Positions 27,367 to 35,787 of a stretch of 64,000 nt of DNA are shown here, piece by piece. The DNA is from Amycolatopsis acidiphila (GTDB lineage: Bacteria > Actinomycetota > Actinomycetes > Mycobacteriales > Pseudonocardiaceae), in contig NZ_CP090063.1 of NCBI RefSeq assembly GCF_021391495.1, positions 6,262,001 through 6,326,000 on the forward strand. The letters are read 5' to 3'. Every line of letters begins with the position of its first letter. The first letter of the stretch is position 1. The position numbers and the translations under genes are program-made. The notes under the pieces are model-generated. The model was not told the DNA's origin. It saw nothing but the letters and a program-made list of their open reading frames with translations, and ran no database searches.

Positions 27367-29151
27367 ATGGCCTACTCCGTCACATTGCCGGAGCTCGGGG
27401 AGAGCGTCACGGAGGGCACCGTCACCCGGTGGCTGAAGCAGGAGGGTGACAGCGTCGCGGTCGACGAGCCGCTACTGGAGATCTCGACCGACAAGGTCGA
27501 CACCGAGGTACCGTCGCCGGTCGCCGGCACGCTGCAGCGGATCGTCGCCAAGGAGGACGAGACCGTCGAGGTCGGCGGCGAGCTCGCCGTGATCGACGAC
27601 GGTTCCGGCGGTGGCGCCGCGAGCGCCCCGGCCCAGGAGAAGAGCCAGGCGCAGCCCGAGCCCGAGCCGGAGCCGCAGGCCCCCGCCGCACAGGAGTCCG
27701 CGCCGGCGCCCGCCGCGCAGCCCGCGCCGAGCGGTTCGACCGACGGCACCCCGGTGACGCTGCCCGAGCTGGGCGAGAGCGTCACGGAGGGCACCGTCAC
27801 CCGCTGGCTCAAGCAGGTCGGTGACGCGGTGGCGGTCGACGAGCCGCTGCTGGAGATCTCGACCGACAAGGTCGACACCGAGGTTCCCTCGCCGGTCGCC
27901 GGCACGCTGCTCGAGATCAGCGTGAACGAGGACGAGACCGTCGAGGTCGGCGGCCAACTCGCCGTCATCGGCGACGCCTCGGCCGCGCCCGCGCAGCAGC
28001 AGGAGCAGCCGAAGCAGCCCGAGCCCGAGCAGCGGCGGGCCCCGGAGCCGGAGGCGCCGAAGCCCGCGCCGGAACCGAAGCCGGAGCCCAAGCCCGAGCC
28101 CACCCCGCAGCCGGCCGCCCAGCAGGCCCCGGCCCCGCAGGCGCCCGCTCAGCAGGCACCGGCGGCCAAGCCCGCGGCCGAGCCGCAGGACAACGGCAGC
28201 GGCCCGTACGTCACGCCGCTGGTCCGCAAGCTCGCCACCGAGCACGGCATCGACCTGTCGAGCCTGACCGGCAGCGGGGTCGGTGGCCGGATCCGCAAGC
28301 AGGACGTGCTGGCGGCGGCCGAGGCGAAGCAGCAGCAGGCCGCGCCCGCCCCGGCGGCCGCGAGCGCCCCGGCTCCCGCGGCACAGCGCCCGAGCGCGCC
28401 GGCCGCCGCCTCGCCGGACCTCTCGGCGCTGCGTGGCACGGTGCAGAAGGCGAGCCGGATCCGGCAGGTCATCGCCCAGCGCACCCGCGAGTCGCTGCAG
28501 ACCTCCGCACAGCTCACCCAGGTGTTCGAGGTCGACGTGACCAAGATCGCCCGGCTGCGCCAGCAGGCGAAGGCGAGCTTCGCCGAGCGCGAGGGCGTCA
28601 AGCTGACGTTCCTGCCGTTCTTCGCGAAGGCGACGGTCGAAGCGCTCAAGCAGCACCCGAACGTCAACGCCTACCTCAACGAGGACACCAAGGAGATCAC
28701 CTACTTCGGCGAGGAGCACCTCGCGGTCGCGGTCGACACCGAGAAGGGCCTGATCTCCCCGGTCATCCACAACGCGGGTGAGCTGAACCTGGCCGGCCTC
28801 GCCAGGGGCATCGCCGACCTCGCGGCCCGCACCCGGGCCAACAAGGTCAAGCCGGACGAGCTGTCGGGCGGCACCTTCACGGTGACCAACCTCGGCAGCA
28901 ACGGCGCGCTGTTCGACACGCCGATCATCAACCAGCCGCAGTCCGGGATCCTGGGCGTCGGCGCGGTGGTGAAGCGGCCGGTCGTGGCGACCGACGCCGA
29001 GGGCCAGGACACGATCGCCATCCGGTCGATGGCCTACCTGGCGCTGACCTACGACCACCGCCTCATCGACGGTGCCGACGCGGGCCGGTTCCTCACCACG
29101 ATCAAGCACCGCCTCGAGGAAGGCCACTTCGAGGACGAGCTGGGTCTCTGA
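27367..29151 (+). CDS. sucB: Dihydrolipoyl acyltransferase E2 with two lipoyl domains
   Basis: A 594-residue E2 subunit. Two near-identical lipoyl domains occupy about residues 1-78 and 128-203 with lipoylated lysines K43 and K168 (STDKVDTEV), joined by A/P/E/Q-rich swinging linkers. A peripheral-subunit binding domain lies at about 279-316 ([21 protein letters not shown]), and the catalytic core ends with H564 and D568 ([11 protein letters not shown]). In actinobacteria the counterpart DlaT (Rv2215) is the E2 of pyruvate dehydrogenase, while 2-oxoglutarate uses the fused Kgd; the common name succinyltransferase may thus be wrong for its main role. AAAGGGAG precedes the ATG. Confidence 0.94.
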   Translation: MAYSVTLPELGESVTEGTVTRWLKQEGDSVAVDEPLLEISTDKVDTEVPSPVAGTLQRIVAKEDETVEVGGELAVIDDGSGGGAASAPAQEKSQAQPEPEPEPQAPAAQESAPAPAAQPAPSGSTDGTPVTLPELGESVTEGTVTRWLKQVGDAVAVDEPLLEISTDKVDTEVPSPVAGTLLEISVNEDETVEVGGQLAVIGDASAAPAQQQEQPKQPEPEQRRAPEPEAPKPAPEPKPEPKPEPTPQPAAQQAPAPQAPAQQAPAAKPAAEPQDNGSGPYVTPLVRKLATEHGIDLSSLTGSGVGGRIRKQDVLAAAEAKQQQAAPAPAAASAPAPAAQRPSAPAAASPDLSALRGTVQKASRIRQVIAQRTRESLQTSAQLTQVFEVDVTKIARLRQQAKASFAEREGVKLTFLPFFAKATVEALKQHPNVNAYLNEDTKEITYFGEEHLAVAVDTEKGLISPVIHNAGELNLAGLARGIADLAARTRANKVKPDELSGGTFTVTNLGSNGALFDTPIINQPQSGILGVGAVVKRPVVATDAEGQDTIAIRSMAYLALTYDHRLIDGADAGRFLTTIKHRLEEGHFEDELGL

Positions 29152-29163
29152 CCGCTGAGCCGA

Positions 29164-29197
29164 AAGGGCCGCTCCGTGTGTTCACGGAGCGGCCCTT
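29164..29197. terminator. Hairpin terminator after sucB
   Basis: A 15-bp perfect stem (29164-29178 with 29183-29197) with a TGTT loop. Confidence 0.85.
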
Positions 29198-29210
29198 CGT
29201 CGTCTCCGCA

Positions 29211-29216
29211 TAAGGT
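29211..29216 (+). promoter_or_regulatory. -10 element (TAAGGT) for the TIGR01777 gene, leaderless
   Basis: TAAGGT ends six bases before the ATG at 29223, directly after the sucB terminator. Confidence 0.6.
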
Positions 29217-29222
29217 GAACCC

Positions 29223-30092
29223 ATGCGCGTCCTGGTCGCGGGTTCCCGCGGGCTCATCGGCAATGCCCTGGTCGAAGCCCTGCACGAGGCAGGGCACGAG
29301 GTGCGCCGGCTCGTGCGCGGCAACGGCGAGTACAGCTGGGACCCGCCGGCGGGCCGGATCGACGACACCGCGCTCAAGGGCGTCGACGCCGTCGTGAACC
29401 TCTGTGGCGCCTCGCTCGTCACGCGGTGGAGCGCGGCCCGCAAGCAGATGATCGCGGACAGCCGGATCGAGCCGACCGAGGTGCTCGCCGAGGCGGTCGC
29501 CGAGCAACGAGTCCCGACCCTGATCAACGCCTCGGCCGTGGGCTTCTACGGCGACCGGGGCGCCGACGTCCTCGACGAGACCGCGCCGCGCGGCGACGGG
29601 TTCCTGGCACATCTGTGCGAGGCGTGGGAAGCGGCCACCGCCCCGGCGAAGCGCGCCGGGGCCCGCGTCGCGCACCTGCGGACCGGGCTCGTGCTCAGCC
29701 GCCGCGGCGGCCTCCTCGGACCGTTGAAGCCGCTGTTCCGGCTCGGCCTCGGCGGACGGCTCGGGGACGGCAGGCAGTACATGCCGTGGATCAGCGAGCG
29801 CGACGAGGTCGGGGCCATCCGCTTCCTGCTCGAACACGAGACGCTCGCCGGCCCGGTCAACCTGGCCGGCCCGGAGCCGGTGACCAACGCCGAGTTCACC
29901 AGGGCGTTCGGGCGCGTCGTGCGCAGGCCGGCGCCGTGGTGGGTGCCGGGTGCCGCGCTGGAGCTCGCCCTCGGCGAGGCCGCCGACGAGATGGCCCTGG
30001 TGTCACAGCGCGCGGTGCCGGCTGTGCTGCAGGAGGCGGGTTACACGTTCGCACACTCCACAGTGGACACCGCGCTGGCGGCCGCGCGTTGA
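29223..30092 (+). CDS. TIGR01777-family epimerase-like SDR protein (DUF1731 C-terminus)
   Basis: A 289-residue extended short-chain dehydrogenase-like protein. It begins with a modified Rossmann loop (VLVAGSRGLIGNALVEAL), has NLCGASLVTRWSAARK typical for TIGR01777, the INASAVGFYGDRG segment in the place of the SDR active site, and a C-terminal DUF1731 helix pair (PAPWWVPGAALELALGE). The active-site Tyr and Lys arrangement differs from classical SDRs and the substrate is unknown; the E. coli relative is YfcH. M. tuberculosis Rv2216 is in the same position after dlaT. Its stop overlaps the TTG start of the PAP2 gene. Confidence 0.92.
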   Translation: MRVLVAGSRGLIGNALVEALHEAGHEVRRLVRGNGEYSWDPPAGRIDDTALKGVDAVVNLCGASLVTRWSAARKQMIADSRIEPTEVLAEAVAEQRVPTLINASAVGFYGDRGADVLDETAPRGDGFLAHLCEAWEAATAPAKRAGARVAHLRTGLVLSRRGGLLGPLKPLFRLGLGGRLGDGRQYMPWISERDEVGAIRFLLEHETLAGPVNLAGPEPVTNAEFTRAFGRVVRRPAPWWVPGAALELALGEAADEMALVSQRAVPAVLQEAGYTFAHSTVDTALAAAR

Positions 30093-30718
30093 TCCGCGGG
30101 CTCGCGACCGGCCTCGTGTTCCTGGCCCTGTTCATCGCTCTCGGCCTCGCCGTCGCGAAGCATCCCCTGGCGATCGACCTGGCAGTGACCGGGGCGTTCG
30201 AGGGACTGTGGCGGGGCACGCTCGGCAGCGTGACGAACGTCGTGAGCGACCTGCTCGGCATGGTGGTGCCCGCCGCCGTGATGATCGGCGTGCTCGTCGG
30301 CGCGATTCTCACCTGGTACCGCCGTTTGCGCCGGGAGGCGTGGATCGCCCTGCGGGTGCTGCTCGTCTACGGGGTGGCGCGGTTGACCAGCTGGGTCGCG
30401 AAGCCGATCTTCCTGCGCGCCCGGCCGCGCGCCTACGCCGAGTTCAGCTACCCCAGCGGGCACGTCGTCTCGATCGCGAGCGCCGGGCTCGCCGTGGTGC
30501 TGCTGTGCCGCTGGCTCGCCCCCACGCTGACGCGCTGGGCGGCGCTCGCGTTCGGGCTGGCCACGGTGGTGGTCGCGCTGACCCGGCTGCTGCTCGGCGT
30601 GCACTGGCTGTCCGACACCGTGGGCGCGGTGCTCGGCGTGCTCGGCACCGGACTGCTCGCAGCGGCTGTGCTGAGGCTCCTACCGGGACCGGTGTCTGCG
30701 CGCCCGCCCGCGGCGTAG
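30089..30718 (+). CDS. PAP2-family membrane phosphatase
   Basis: A 209-residue membrane protein with about six helices. The three phosphatase motifs are visible: KPIFLRARPRAY (K-x6-RP), SYPSGH, and RLLLGVHWLSDTVG (R-x5-H-x3-D). Members dephosphorylate lipid pyrophosphates such as undecaprenyl-PP or phosphatidate. The start is a TTG at 30089 that overlaps the previous TGA (TTGA), implying coupling; a GTG further in is possible. The TAG stop at 30716-30718 doubles as the first half of the lipB -10 element. Confidence 0.85.
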   Translation: MIRGLATGLVFLALFIALGLAVAKHPLAIDLAVTGAFEGLWRGTLGSVTNVVSDLLGMVVPAAVMIGVLVGAILTWYRRLRREAWIALRVLLVYGVARLTSWVAKPIFLRARPRAYAEFSYPSGHVVSIASAGLAVVLLCRWLAPTLTRWAALAFGLATVVVALTRLLLGVHWLSDTVGAVLGVLGTGLLAAAVLRLLPGPVSARPPAA

Positions 30719-30721
30719 CCT
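30716..30721 (+). promoter_or_regulatory. -10 element (TAGCCT) for lipB, overlapping the upstream stop codon
   Basis: TAGCCT ends six bases before the GTG at 30728. Its first three bases are the TAG stop of the PAP2 gene. Confidence 0.6.
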
Positions 30722-30727
30722 GCGATT

Positions 30728-31465
30728 GTGAGCGTTTCCTCTTGCCGTGCCGTCGGCGAGCCGGTCGATGTCCGGCCGATCGGCACCATCGACTACCTCG
30801 AAGCCTGGGAGCTGCAGCGGGCGTACGTGACCGCCCGTGCCGACGGCGCCGGACCCGACACGATGCTGCTGCTGGAGCATCCCTCGGTGTACACGGCGGG
30901 CAAGCGGACCGAGCCGGGCGACCGGCCCGCCGACGGCACCCCGGTCATCGACGTCGACCGCGGCGGCAAGATCACCTGGCACGGACCGGGTCAGCTCGTG
31001 GGCTACCCGATCGTCAAGCTCGGCGACCCCATTGACGTCGTGCACTACGTGCGGCGGCTGGAGGAGGCGCTGATCAAGGTGTGCGACCAGTTCGGCGTGC
31101 ACACCGGCCGGGTCGAGGGCCGCAGCGGGGTGTGGGTGCCCGCGGACGAACGCGGGCCCGAGCGCAAGATCGCCGCGATCGGCATCCGGGTGCAGCGTGG
31201 CGTCACCATGCACGGCTTCGAGCTGAACTGCAACGCCGACCTGAGCGCGTTCGACAAGATCGTGCCGTGCGGCATCCGGGACGCGGGCGTGACCTCGCTG
31301 TCGTTCGAGCTGGAGCGCGAAGTCACGGTCGCCGAGGCGCTGCCGCTGGCGCGGGACGCCGTGCTGGCCGCCCTCGACGGCGAACTGCCCGTCAGCGAGG
31401 ACCGCTGGCTGGCGCGCCCGTCGGCGCCCACCGCGCCCGGCGTCACCTTCGCCCTGCAGTCCTGA
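30728..31465 (+). CDS. lipB: Octanoyl-ACP:protein octanoyltransferase
   Basis: A 245-residue enzyme that moves octanoyl groups from acyl-carrier protein to lipoyl domains, the first step of lipoate synthesis. The catalytic dyad is C181 ([10 protein letters not shown]) and K147 ([10 protein letters not shown]); the [11 protein letters not shown] motif forms the acyl pocket. Leaderless GTG start. The lipA gene lies about 3.2 kb downstream, separated by an oxidoreductase and a regulator inserted between them relative to M. tuberculosis, where lipB and lipA are adjacent. Substrates within the window are the two lipoyl domains of the sucB product. Confidence 0.95.
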   Translation: MSVSSCRAVGEPVDVRPIGTIDYLEAWELQRAYVTARADGAGPDTMLLLEHPSVYTAGKRTEPGDRPADGTPVIDVDRGGKITWHGPGQLVGYPIVKLGDPIDVVHYVRRLEEALIKVCDQFGVHTGRVEGRSGVWVPADERGPERKIAAIGIRVQRGVTMHGFELNCNADLSAFDKIVPCGIRDAGVTSLSFELEREVTVAEALPLARDAVLAALDGELPVSEDRWLARPSAPTAPGVTFALQS

Positions 31466-31470
31466 CGAGG

Positions 31471-31501
31471 ACGGCCCGCTCGCCTTTCGCGAGCGGGCCG
31501 T
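31471..31501. terminator. Hairpin terminator between lipB and the LLM oxidoreductase
   Basis: A perfect 13-bp stem (31471-31483 with 31489-31501) with a CTTTC loop, between convergent genes. Confidence 0.84.
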
Positions 31502-31511
31502 TCGTCTTTCC

Positions 31512-32447
31512 TCAGTCCAGCTGCGGCATGATCGCCGACGCGATCAGGTCGATGTGGTCGAGGTCCGACAGGTCCAGCAGCTGCAGGTAGAGCCGGGTGA
31601 TGCCGGTTTCCTCGCGGAACCGGCCGATCGCGTCGACCACCTCGGCGGGGGTGCCGGCCAGGCCGTTCTGCCTGAGCTCGTCGACCTCACGGCCGATCGC
31701 CGCGGCCCGGCGCGCCACCTCGGCGTCGTCCGCGCCGACACAGACGGTCTTCGCGCTCGACCGGGTGATCTCCTTGGGGTCGCGGCCGATCTCGCGCGCG
31801 GCGTCTTCGACGCGGTCGAACTGGGCGGCGGCCGTCGCGGCGTCGGTGAAGGCCGCGTTGAACTCGTCGGCGAAGCGGGCGGCGAGCGCCGGGGTGCGCT
31901 TCTTGCCACCGCCGCCGATGATCACCGGTGGCCGGGGCGACTGCGCGGGCTTCGGCAGCGCGGGCGAGTCCTCCAGCTGGTAGTGCTCGCCGGCGAAGCT
32001 GAAGGTGTCGCCCTCGCGGGTCTCCCACAGGCCGGTGATGATCTCCAGCTGCTCGGTGTAGCGGTCGAAGCGCTCCTTCAGTGGGGGCAGCTCGATGCCG
32101 TAGGCGGTGTGTTCGGCCTCGTACCAGCCGGCACCGAAGCCGAAGTCGACCCGGCCGCCGGACATCTGGTCCACCTGCGCGACCGAGATCGCGAGCACCG
32201 ACGGGTGCCGGAAGGTGGCCGCGGTGACCAGGGTGCCGAGGCGGATGCGGGAGGTCTCGCGGGCGAGGCCACCGAGGGTGACCCAGGCGTCGGTCGGGCC
32301 GGGCAGCCCGGACACCCCGCCCATCTTCAGGAAATGGTCGGAACGGAAGAACGCGTCGAAGCCAGCGTCCTCCGTCTTCTTGGCGACGCGCAACAGGTCG
32401 TCGTAGCTGGCCCCCTGCTGGGGCTCGGTGAAGATCCGTAAGTCCAC
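31512..32447 (-). CDS. LLM-class F420-dependent oxidoreductase
   Basis: A 311-residue luciferase-like monooxygenase-fold protein. It has the TIM-barrel pattern of this class: AEDAGFDAFFRSDHF-like first motif (TEDAGFDAFFRSDHFL), GGLARETSRIRLGTLVTAATFRHP, and the GRVDFGFGAGWYEAEHTAYGI block for flavin or F420 binding, then PVIIGGGGKKRTPALAARFADEFN. It probably uses reduced F420; substrate unknown. The GTG start is set by TAGGGT six bases upstream. It lies 9 bases downstream of the TetR gene but has its own promoter. Confidence 0.9.
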   Translation of the reverse strand: MDLRIFTEPQQGASYDDLLRVAKKTEDAGFDAFFRSDHFLKMGGVSGLPGPTDAWVTLGGLARETSRIRLGTLVTAATFRHPSVLAISVAQVDQMSGGRVDFGFGAGWYEAEHTAYGIELPPLKERFDRYTEQLEIITGLWETREGDTFSFAGEHYQLEDSPALPKPAQSPRPPVIIGGGGKKRTPALAARFADEFNAAFTDAATAAAQFDRVEDAAREIGRDPKEITRSSAKTVCVGADDAEVARRAAAIGREVDELRQNGLAGTPAEVVDAIGRFREETGITRLYLQLLDLSDLDHIDLIASAIMPQLD

Positions 32448-32453
32448 GGCCCC

Positions 32454-32459
32454 ACCCTA
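32454..32459 (-). promoter_or_regulatory. -10 element (TAGGGT) for the LLM gene, overlapping the TetR stop codon
   Basis: TAGGGT on the minus strand ends six bases before the GTG at 32447; its TAG is the stop codon of the TetR gene (32457-32459). Confidence 0.6.
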
Positions 32460-33059
32460 GCCAGTACGACGGACCCGGGTGAGCAGCTGGACGATCACCG
32501 ACTCGACCTGGGCACCGACCTTTTCCGGGTCCGGGGAGCTCGCGATTTCCGTTGCGGCGGAAGACAACGCGCCGAACAGGAGCCGGGCGGTGATCTCCAC
32601 GGGCACGCTGTCCAGCTCGCCCGCTTCGATGAGGTCCTCGAGACTCGAGCGGATCAGCCCGAAGCTCGCCCTGTCCTCGGCCTCACGCCACCGCTCCCAG
32701 CCCATCACGACCGGCGCCTCGTGAATGGCGATCCGCTGGTACGACGGGTCGAGACAGCTGGAGATGAACTCGCGCAGCCCGCCCAGCGCGCGCTCCCACG
32801 GCGCGCCGGGGCCTTGCATGATCTCTTCCAGCCTGCCGAAAACGCCGCTTTCCACCTGCGCGAACGCCGCTTCGAAAAGGGCCTGCTTACCGCTGAAATG
32901 GTGGTACAGCGCGCCTTTGGTAACCCGAGCCCGCTTGGCGACCTCGTCCAGTGAAGTACCGGCGTACCCGCGTTCGGTGAACAGCTCGACCGCGCTGTCC
33001 ACCAGGGCGGATCGCGTGGACTCCGAGTAGTCGAGTCGTCTGGACCGCATTGTCGCCAC
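32457..33059 (-). CDS. TetR-family transcriptional regulator
   Basis: A 200-residue regulator. The N-terminal helix-turn-helix is clear: STRSALVDSAVELFTERGYAGTSLDEVAKRARVTKGALYHHFSGKQALF, with ALYHHF as the recognition-helix end. The C-terminal ligand domain is helical and contains a MGWERWREAEDR stretch. GTG 33059 (VATMRSRR) is chosen because TAAGCT ends six bases before it; the usual-looking ATG at 33050 is three codons later. It is divergent from the small protein gene at 33181, and the region between is full of inverted and direct repeats, so autoregulation plus control of 33181-34661 is likely. Confidence 0.92.
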   Translation of the reverse strand: MATMRSRRLDYSESTRSALVDSAVELFTERGYAGTSLDEVAKRARVTKGALYHHFSGKQALFEAAFAQVESGVFGRLEEIMQGPGAPWERALGGLREFISSCLDPSYQRIAIHEAPVVMGWERWREAEDRASFGLIRSSLEDLIEAGELDSVPVEITARLLFGALSSAATEIASSPDPEKVGAQVESVIVQLLTRVRRTG

Positions 33060-33065
33060 CGGCAC

Positions 33066-33071
33066 AGCTTA
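33066..33071 (-). promoter_or_regulatory. -10 element (TAAGCT) for the TetR gene, leaderless
   Basis: TAAGCT on the minus strand ends six bases before GTG 33059; the CATAC/GTATG palindrome covers the -35 region. Confidence 0.5.
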
Positions 33072-33088
33072 CGCTCGCGCCTTCTTCA

Positions 33089-33155
33089 CATACTCATGGT
33101 ATGTTCGCAGTGTCGGTACCATACCGACAGTATGCTCCAAACCCAGAGTATGTTC
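33089..33155. promoter_or_regulatory. TetR operator region with palindromes and GTATGYTC repeats
   Basis: Two inverted repeats are present: CATAC-TCATG-GTATG at 33089-33103 and TGTCGGT-ACCAT-ACCGACA at 33111-33129. The octamer GTATGYTC recurs at 33099, 33130 and 33148. All lie between the divergent TetR gene and the 33181 gene. Confidence 0.6.
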
Positions 33156-33180
33156 AGGGTCACAGAAGGGGACGCGACCC

Positions 33181-33684
33181 ATGGGGTGGAACGACTTCTA
33201 CCAACGACGAGACATTGCCGACGCGGTGCTGCGACGGGCCGCGCGAGACCCGCGCGCGCCGTTGCCTTTCGCGGAGATCCCCGGGGCGGTCGAGGCTTTC
33301 GGGACCGAGGAGCAGCTGCTGCTCGCTCTGCACTACCGCTGGAGCCAGCTGCTCGGCGGCCATCTGCGCACCGAGTTCGAGGACGCGACCGACCACGTCG
33401 ACGCGGTCACCCGGGCGTGGCGCGAGACCGTGCGCAAACACCGCACGCTGCGCGCGGTGCTGGACGCGAACGTCGACCGCTACCCCGCGCTGCGCCAGGT
33501 GCACGAGGCCGAACAGCGGATGCTGGCGGTCGCCGCGGGCCTGGCCGAGCCGGGCGAACCGGTCGAGGAGATCACCAAGGTGGGCGCCGCGTTCACCGGG
33601 CTGCTGCGGCACGGACCGGACATCGAAGCGCCCCGGCGCAACCCGATCGGGCAGCTGTTGCGGATGCTCGCGCCGAGTGCGTGA
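33181..33684 (+). CDS. Conserved helical protein of unknown function, divergent from TetR
   Basis: A 167-residue soluble protein, predicted almost all-helical. Recognisable stretches are MGWNDFYQRRDIADAVLRRA, PFAEIPGAVEAFGTEEQLLLALHYRWSQLL and HEAEQRMLAVAAGLAEP; the second resembles the C-terminal ligand domain of TetR proteins but there is no helix-turn-helix. Proteins of this kind are seen next to TetR genes in other actinomycetes (from memory). GAAGGGG precedes the ATG. It is followed after 35 bases by the SDR gene. It may be a co-effector or ligand-binding partner of the TetR protein; no function is established. Confidence 0.78.
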   Translation: MGWNDFYQRRDIADAVLRRAARDPRAPLPFAEIPGAVEAFGTEEQLLLALHYRWSQLLGGHLRTEFEDATDHVDAVTRAWRETVRKHRTLRAVLDANVDRYPALRQVHEAEQRMLAVAAGLAEPGEPVEEITKVGAAFTGLLRHGPDIEAPRRNPIGQLLRMLAPSA

Positions 33685-33707
33685 CCTGTAGCCGGCCCAC
33701 GCCGCTC

Positions 33708-33713
33708 TACCAT
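33708..33713 (+). promoter_or_regulatory. -10 element (TACCAT) for the SDR gene, leaderless
   Basis: TACCAT ends six bases before the ATG at 33720. Confidence 0.55.
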
Positions 33714-33719
33714 CCACCT

Positions 33720-34661
33720 ATGTCGAAGTGGACGGAAGCTGACATCCCGGATCAGTCCGGACGCACGGTGCTCGTCACGGGCGCGAACTCCGGCCTCGGC
33801 CTGCAGACCGCGAAAGTACTCGCCGGCAGGGGCGCCCGGGTCCTGCTCGGCTGCCGCTCCGCCGAACGCGGCGAGCAGGCCCTGCGCACCGTCCGGGCCG
33901 TCGCGGACACCGAGCCGAAGCTGGTCAGGCTCGACCTGGCCGCCCTCGACTCGGTCCGAGCCTGCGCCACGGAGGTCCGGGAGAGCACCGGCGACCGGCT
34001 CGACGTGCTGATCAACAACGCCGGCCTGATGGCGACCCCGCGGGGCGCCACGGCCGACGGGTTCGAGCTGCAATTCGGCACCAACCACCTCGGGCCCACG
34101 GCGCTGACCTGGCTGCTGATGCCGGCGCTGCGCGGTGGCAAGGACGCCAGGGTCGTCACGGTGACCAGCTTCGCCGCGATCGGCGCCCGGATCGACCTGA
34201 CCGACCCGAACTACGAGCACCGCCGCTACAACCCCGGCGCCGCCTACGGGCAGTCGAAGATCGCGAACCAGGTTTTCGCGCTGGAGCTGGACCGGCGGCT
34301 GCGGGCGGCGGGCGAGGACGTCCTCAGCGCGGCGGCGGCCCCCGGCTACACCGCGACCAACCTGACCCCGGCCATGGCCGCCTCCTACCCGGGCGTGGTG
34401 TCGCGGACGCTGCTGGCCGGCGTGCTGAAGCTCGGGGACACGTTGCTCGCCCAGAGCGTCCGGATGGGAGCGTTGCCGCAGCTCTACGCGGCCACGGCAC
34501 CGGACGTCAACGGCGGTGACTACATCGCGCCGAACGGCTTCCAGCTGCGCGGCAGCCCGACCTTCGTGAAGCCGCTGCGGCTCGCGCTCGACCACGCGGC
34601 GGGCAGCGGTCTGTGGGACCTGACCGCGAAGTTGACGGGCGTCACCCCGGACCCGGCATAG
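33720..34661 (+). CDS. Short-chain dehydrogenase/reductase (retinol dehydrogenase-like)
   Basis: A 313-residue classical-type SDR. The NAD(P) loop TGANSGLG is at 20-27, NNAG follows (INNAGLM), and the active site is Y176-x3-K180 (AAYGQSK). [11 protein letters not shown] after the second strand points to NADP preference. The C-terminus is longer than in short SDRs and resembles the retinol dehydrogenase/protochlorophyllide reductase-like branch, which in actinomycetes acts on varied lipids or ketones. Substrate unknown. It has its own leaderless promoter but lies just after the TetR-controlled gene. Confidence 0.92.
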   Translation: MSKWTEADIPDQSGRTVLVTGANSGLGLQTAKVLAGRGARVLLGCRSAERGEQALRTVRAVADTEPKLVRLDLAALDSVRACATEVRESTGDRLDVLINNAGLMATPRGATADGFELQFGTNHLGPTALTWLLMPALRGGKDARVVTVTSFAAIGARIDLTDPNYEHRRYNPGAAYGQSKIANQVFALELDRRLRAAGEDVLSAAAAPGYTATNLTPAMAASYPGVVSRTLLAGVLKLGDTLLAQSVRMGALPQLYAATAPDVNGGDYIAPNGFQLRGSPTFVKPLRLALDHAAGSGLWDLTAKLTGVTPDPA

Positions 34662-34685
34662 GGGTCTCATCAGGGCACGTGGGCG

Positions 34686-34691
34686 TAGGCT
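34686..34691 (+). promoter_or_regulatory. -10 element (TAGGCT) for lipA, leaderless
   Basis: TAGGCT ends seven bases before the GTG at 34699. Confidence 0.58.
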
Positions 34692-34698
34692 GGCGTGC

Positions 34699-35700
34699 GT
34701 GACTGTTGCGCCTGAAGGTCGGAAACTGCTGCGGCTCGAGGTCCGCAACGCCGAGACTCCGATCGAGAAGAAGCCGTCCTGGATCAAGACCCGGGCGAAG
34801 ATGGGCCCGGAGTTCACCGAGCTCAAGGGCCTGGTGCGACGCGAGGGCCTGCACACGGTGTGCGAGGAGGCCGGCTGTCCCAACATCTACGAATGCTGGG
34901 AAGACCGCGAAGCGACGTTCCTGATCGGCGGCGACCAGTGCACGCGCCGTTGTGACTTCTGCCAGATCGACACCGGCAAGCCGGCCGCCCTGGACACCTC
35001 CGAGCCCCGCAAGGTCGCCGAGAGCGTCCAGGCGATGGGCCTGCGCTACTCGACCGTCACCGGCGTCGCCCGTGACGACCTCGAGGACGGCGGCGCCTGG
35101 CTGTACGCCGAGACGGTCCGCCAGATCCACGCGCTCAACCCCGGCACCGGCGTCGAGCTGCTGATCCCCGACTTCAACGCGGACCCCGCGCAGCTGGCCG
35201 AGGTGTTCGCCTCGCGGCCCGAGGTGCTCGCGCACAACGTCGAGACCGTGCCGCGGATCTTCAAGCGGATCCGCCCCGGCTTCCGGTACGCGCGGTCGCT
35301 GGAGGTCATCACCAAGGCCCGCGAGGCCGGGCTGGTGACGAAGTCGAACCTGATCCTGGGCATGGGCGAGACGCCCGACGAGGTCGAGCCCGCGATGCGC
35401 GACCTGGCCGAGGCCGGGTGCGAGATCCTGACGATCACCCAGTACCTGCGCCCCTCGCTGCGGCACCACCCGATCGACAGGTGGGTCAAGCCGGAGGAGT
35501 TCGTCGAGCACTCGCGGGTGGCCGAGTCGCTCGGCTTCGCCGGAGTGATGGCGGGGCCGCTGGTGCGCTCGTCGTACCGCGCGGGCCGGCTGTACGCGCA
35601 GACGAAGCGGCACCGCGGCGAGGCGCTGCCGGCGAACCTGGCGCACCTGGCGGAGGCCGGGCCCGCCGCGCAGGAGGCCAGCAGCCTGCTGACCCGCTGA
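34699..35700 (+). CDS. lipA: Lipoyl synthase (radical SAM)
   Basis: A 333-residue radical SAM enzyme that inserts two sulfurs into protein-bound octanoyl groups. The auxiliary 4Fe-4S cluster cysteines are C55, C60 and C66 ([12 protein letters not shown]) and the SAM-cluster cysteines C81, C85 and C88 (CTRRCDFC). The C-terminal R-S-S-Y motif (VRSSYRAG) supplies the serine ligand of the sacrificial cluster. Works after LipB on the sucB lipoyl domains, and its clusters are likely supplied through ErpA. Own leaderless promoter. Confidence 0.96.
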   Translation: MTVAPEGRKLLRLEVRNAETPIEKKPSWIKTRAKMGPEFTELKGLVRREGLHTVCEEAGCPNIYECWEDREATFLIGGDQCTRRCDFCQIDTGKPAALDTSEPRKVAESVQAMGLRYSTVTGVARDDLEDGGAWLYAETVRQIHALNPGTGVELLIPDFNADPAQLAEVFASRPEVLAHNVETVPRIFKRIRPGFRYARSLEVITKAREAGLVTKSNLILGMGETPDEVEPAMRDLAEAGCEILTITQYLRPSLRHHPIDRWVKPEEFVEHSRVAESLGFAGVMAGPLVRSSYRAGRLYAQTKRHRGEALPANLAHLAEAGPAAQEASSLLTR

Positions 35701-35741
35701 GTTCAGGGTTCGTCCCTGAGGTCGCTCCGCGCCGGTCCGGC

Positions 35742-35747
35742 TAGGTT
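35742..35747 (+). promoter_or_regulatory. -10 element (TAGGTT) for the DedA gene
   Basis: TAGGTT is 40 bases before the GTG at 35788, so this mRNA should have a leader of about 35 bases with an AGGGGG ribosome site. Confidence 0.45.
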
Positions 35748-35787
35748 GGAACCTGCCGACAGCGACAAACCGGGCAGGGGGCAAGCT

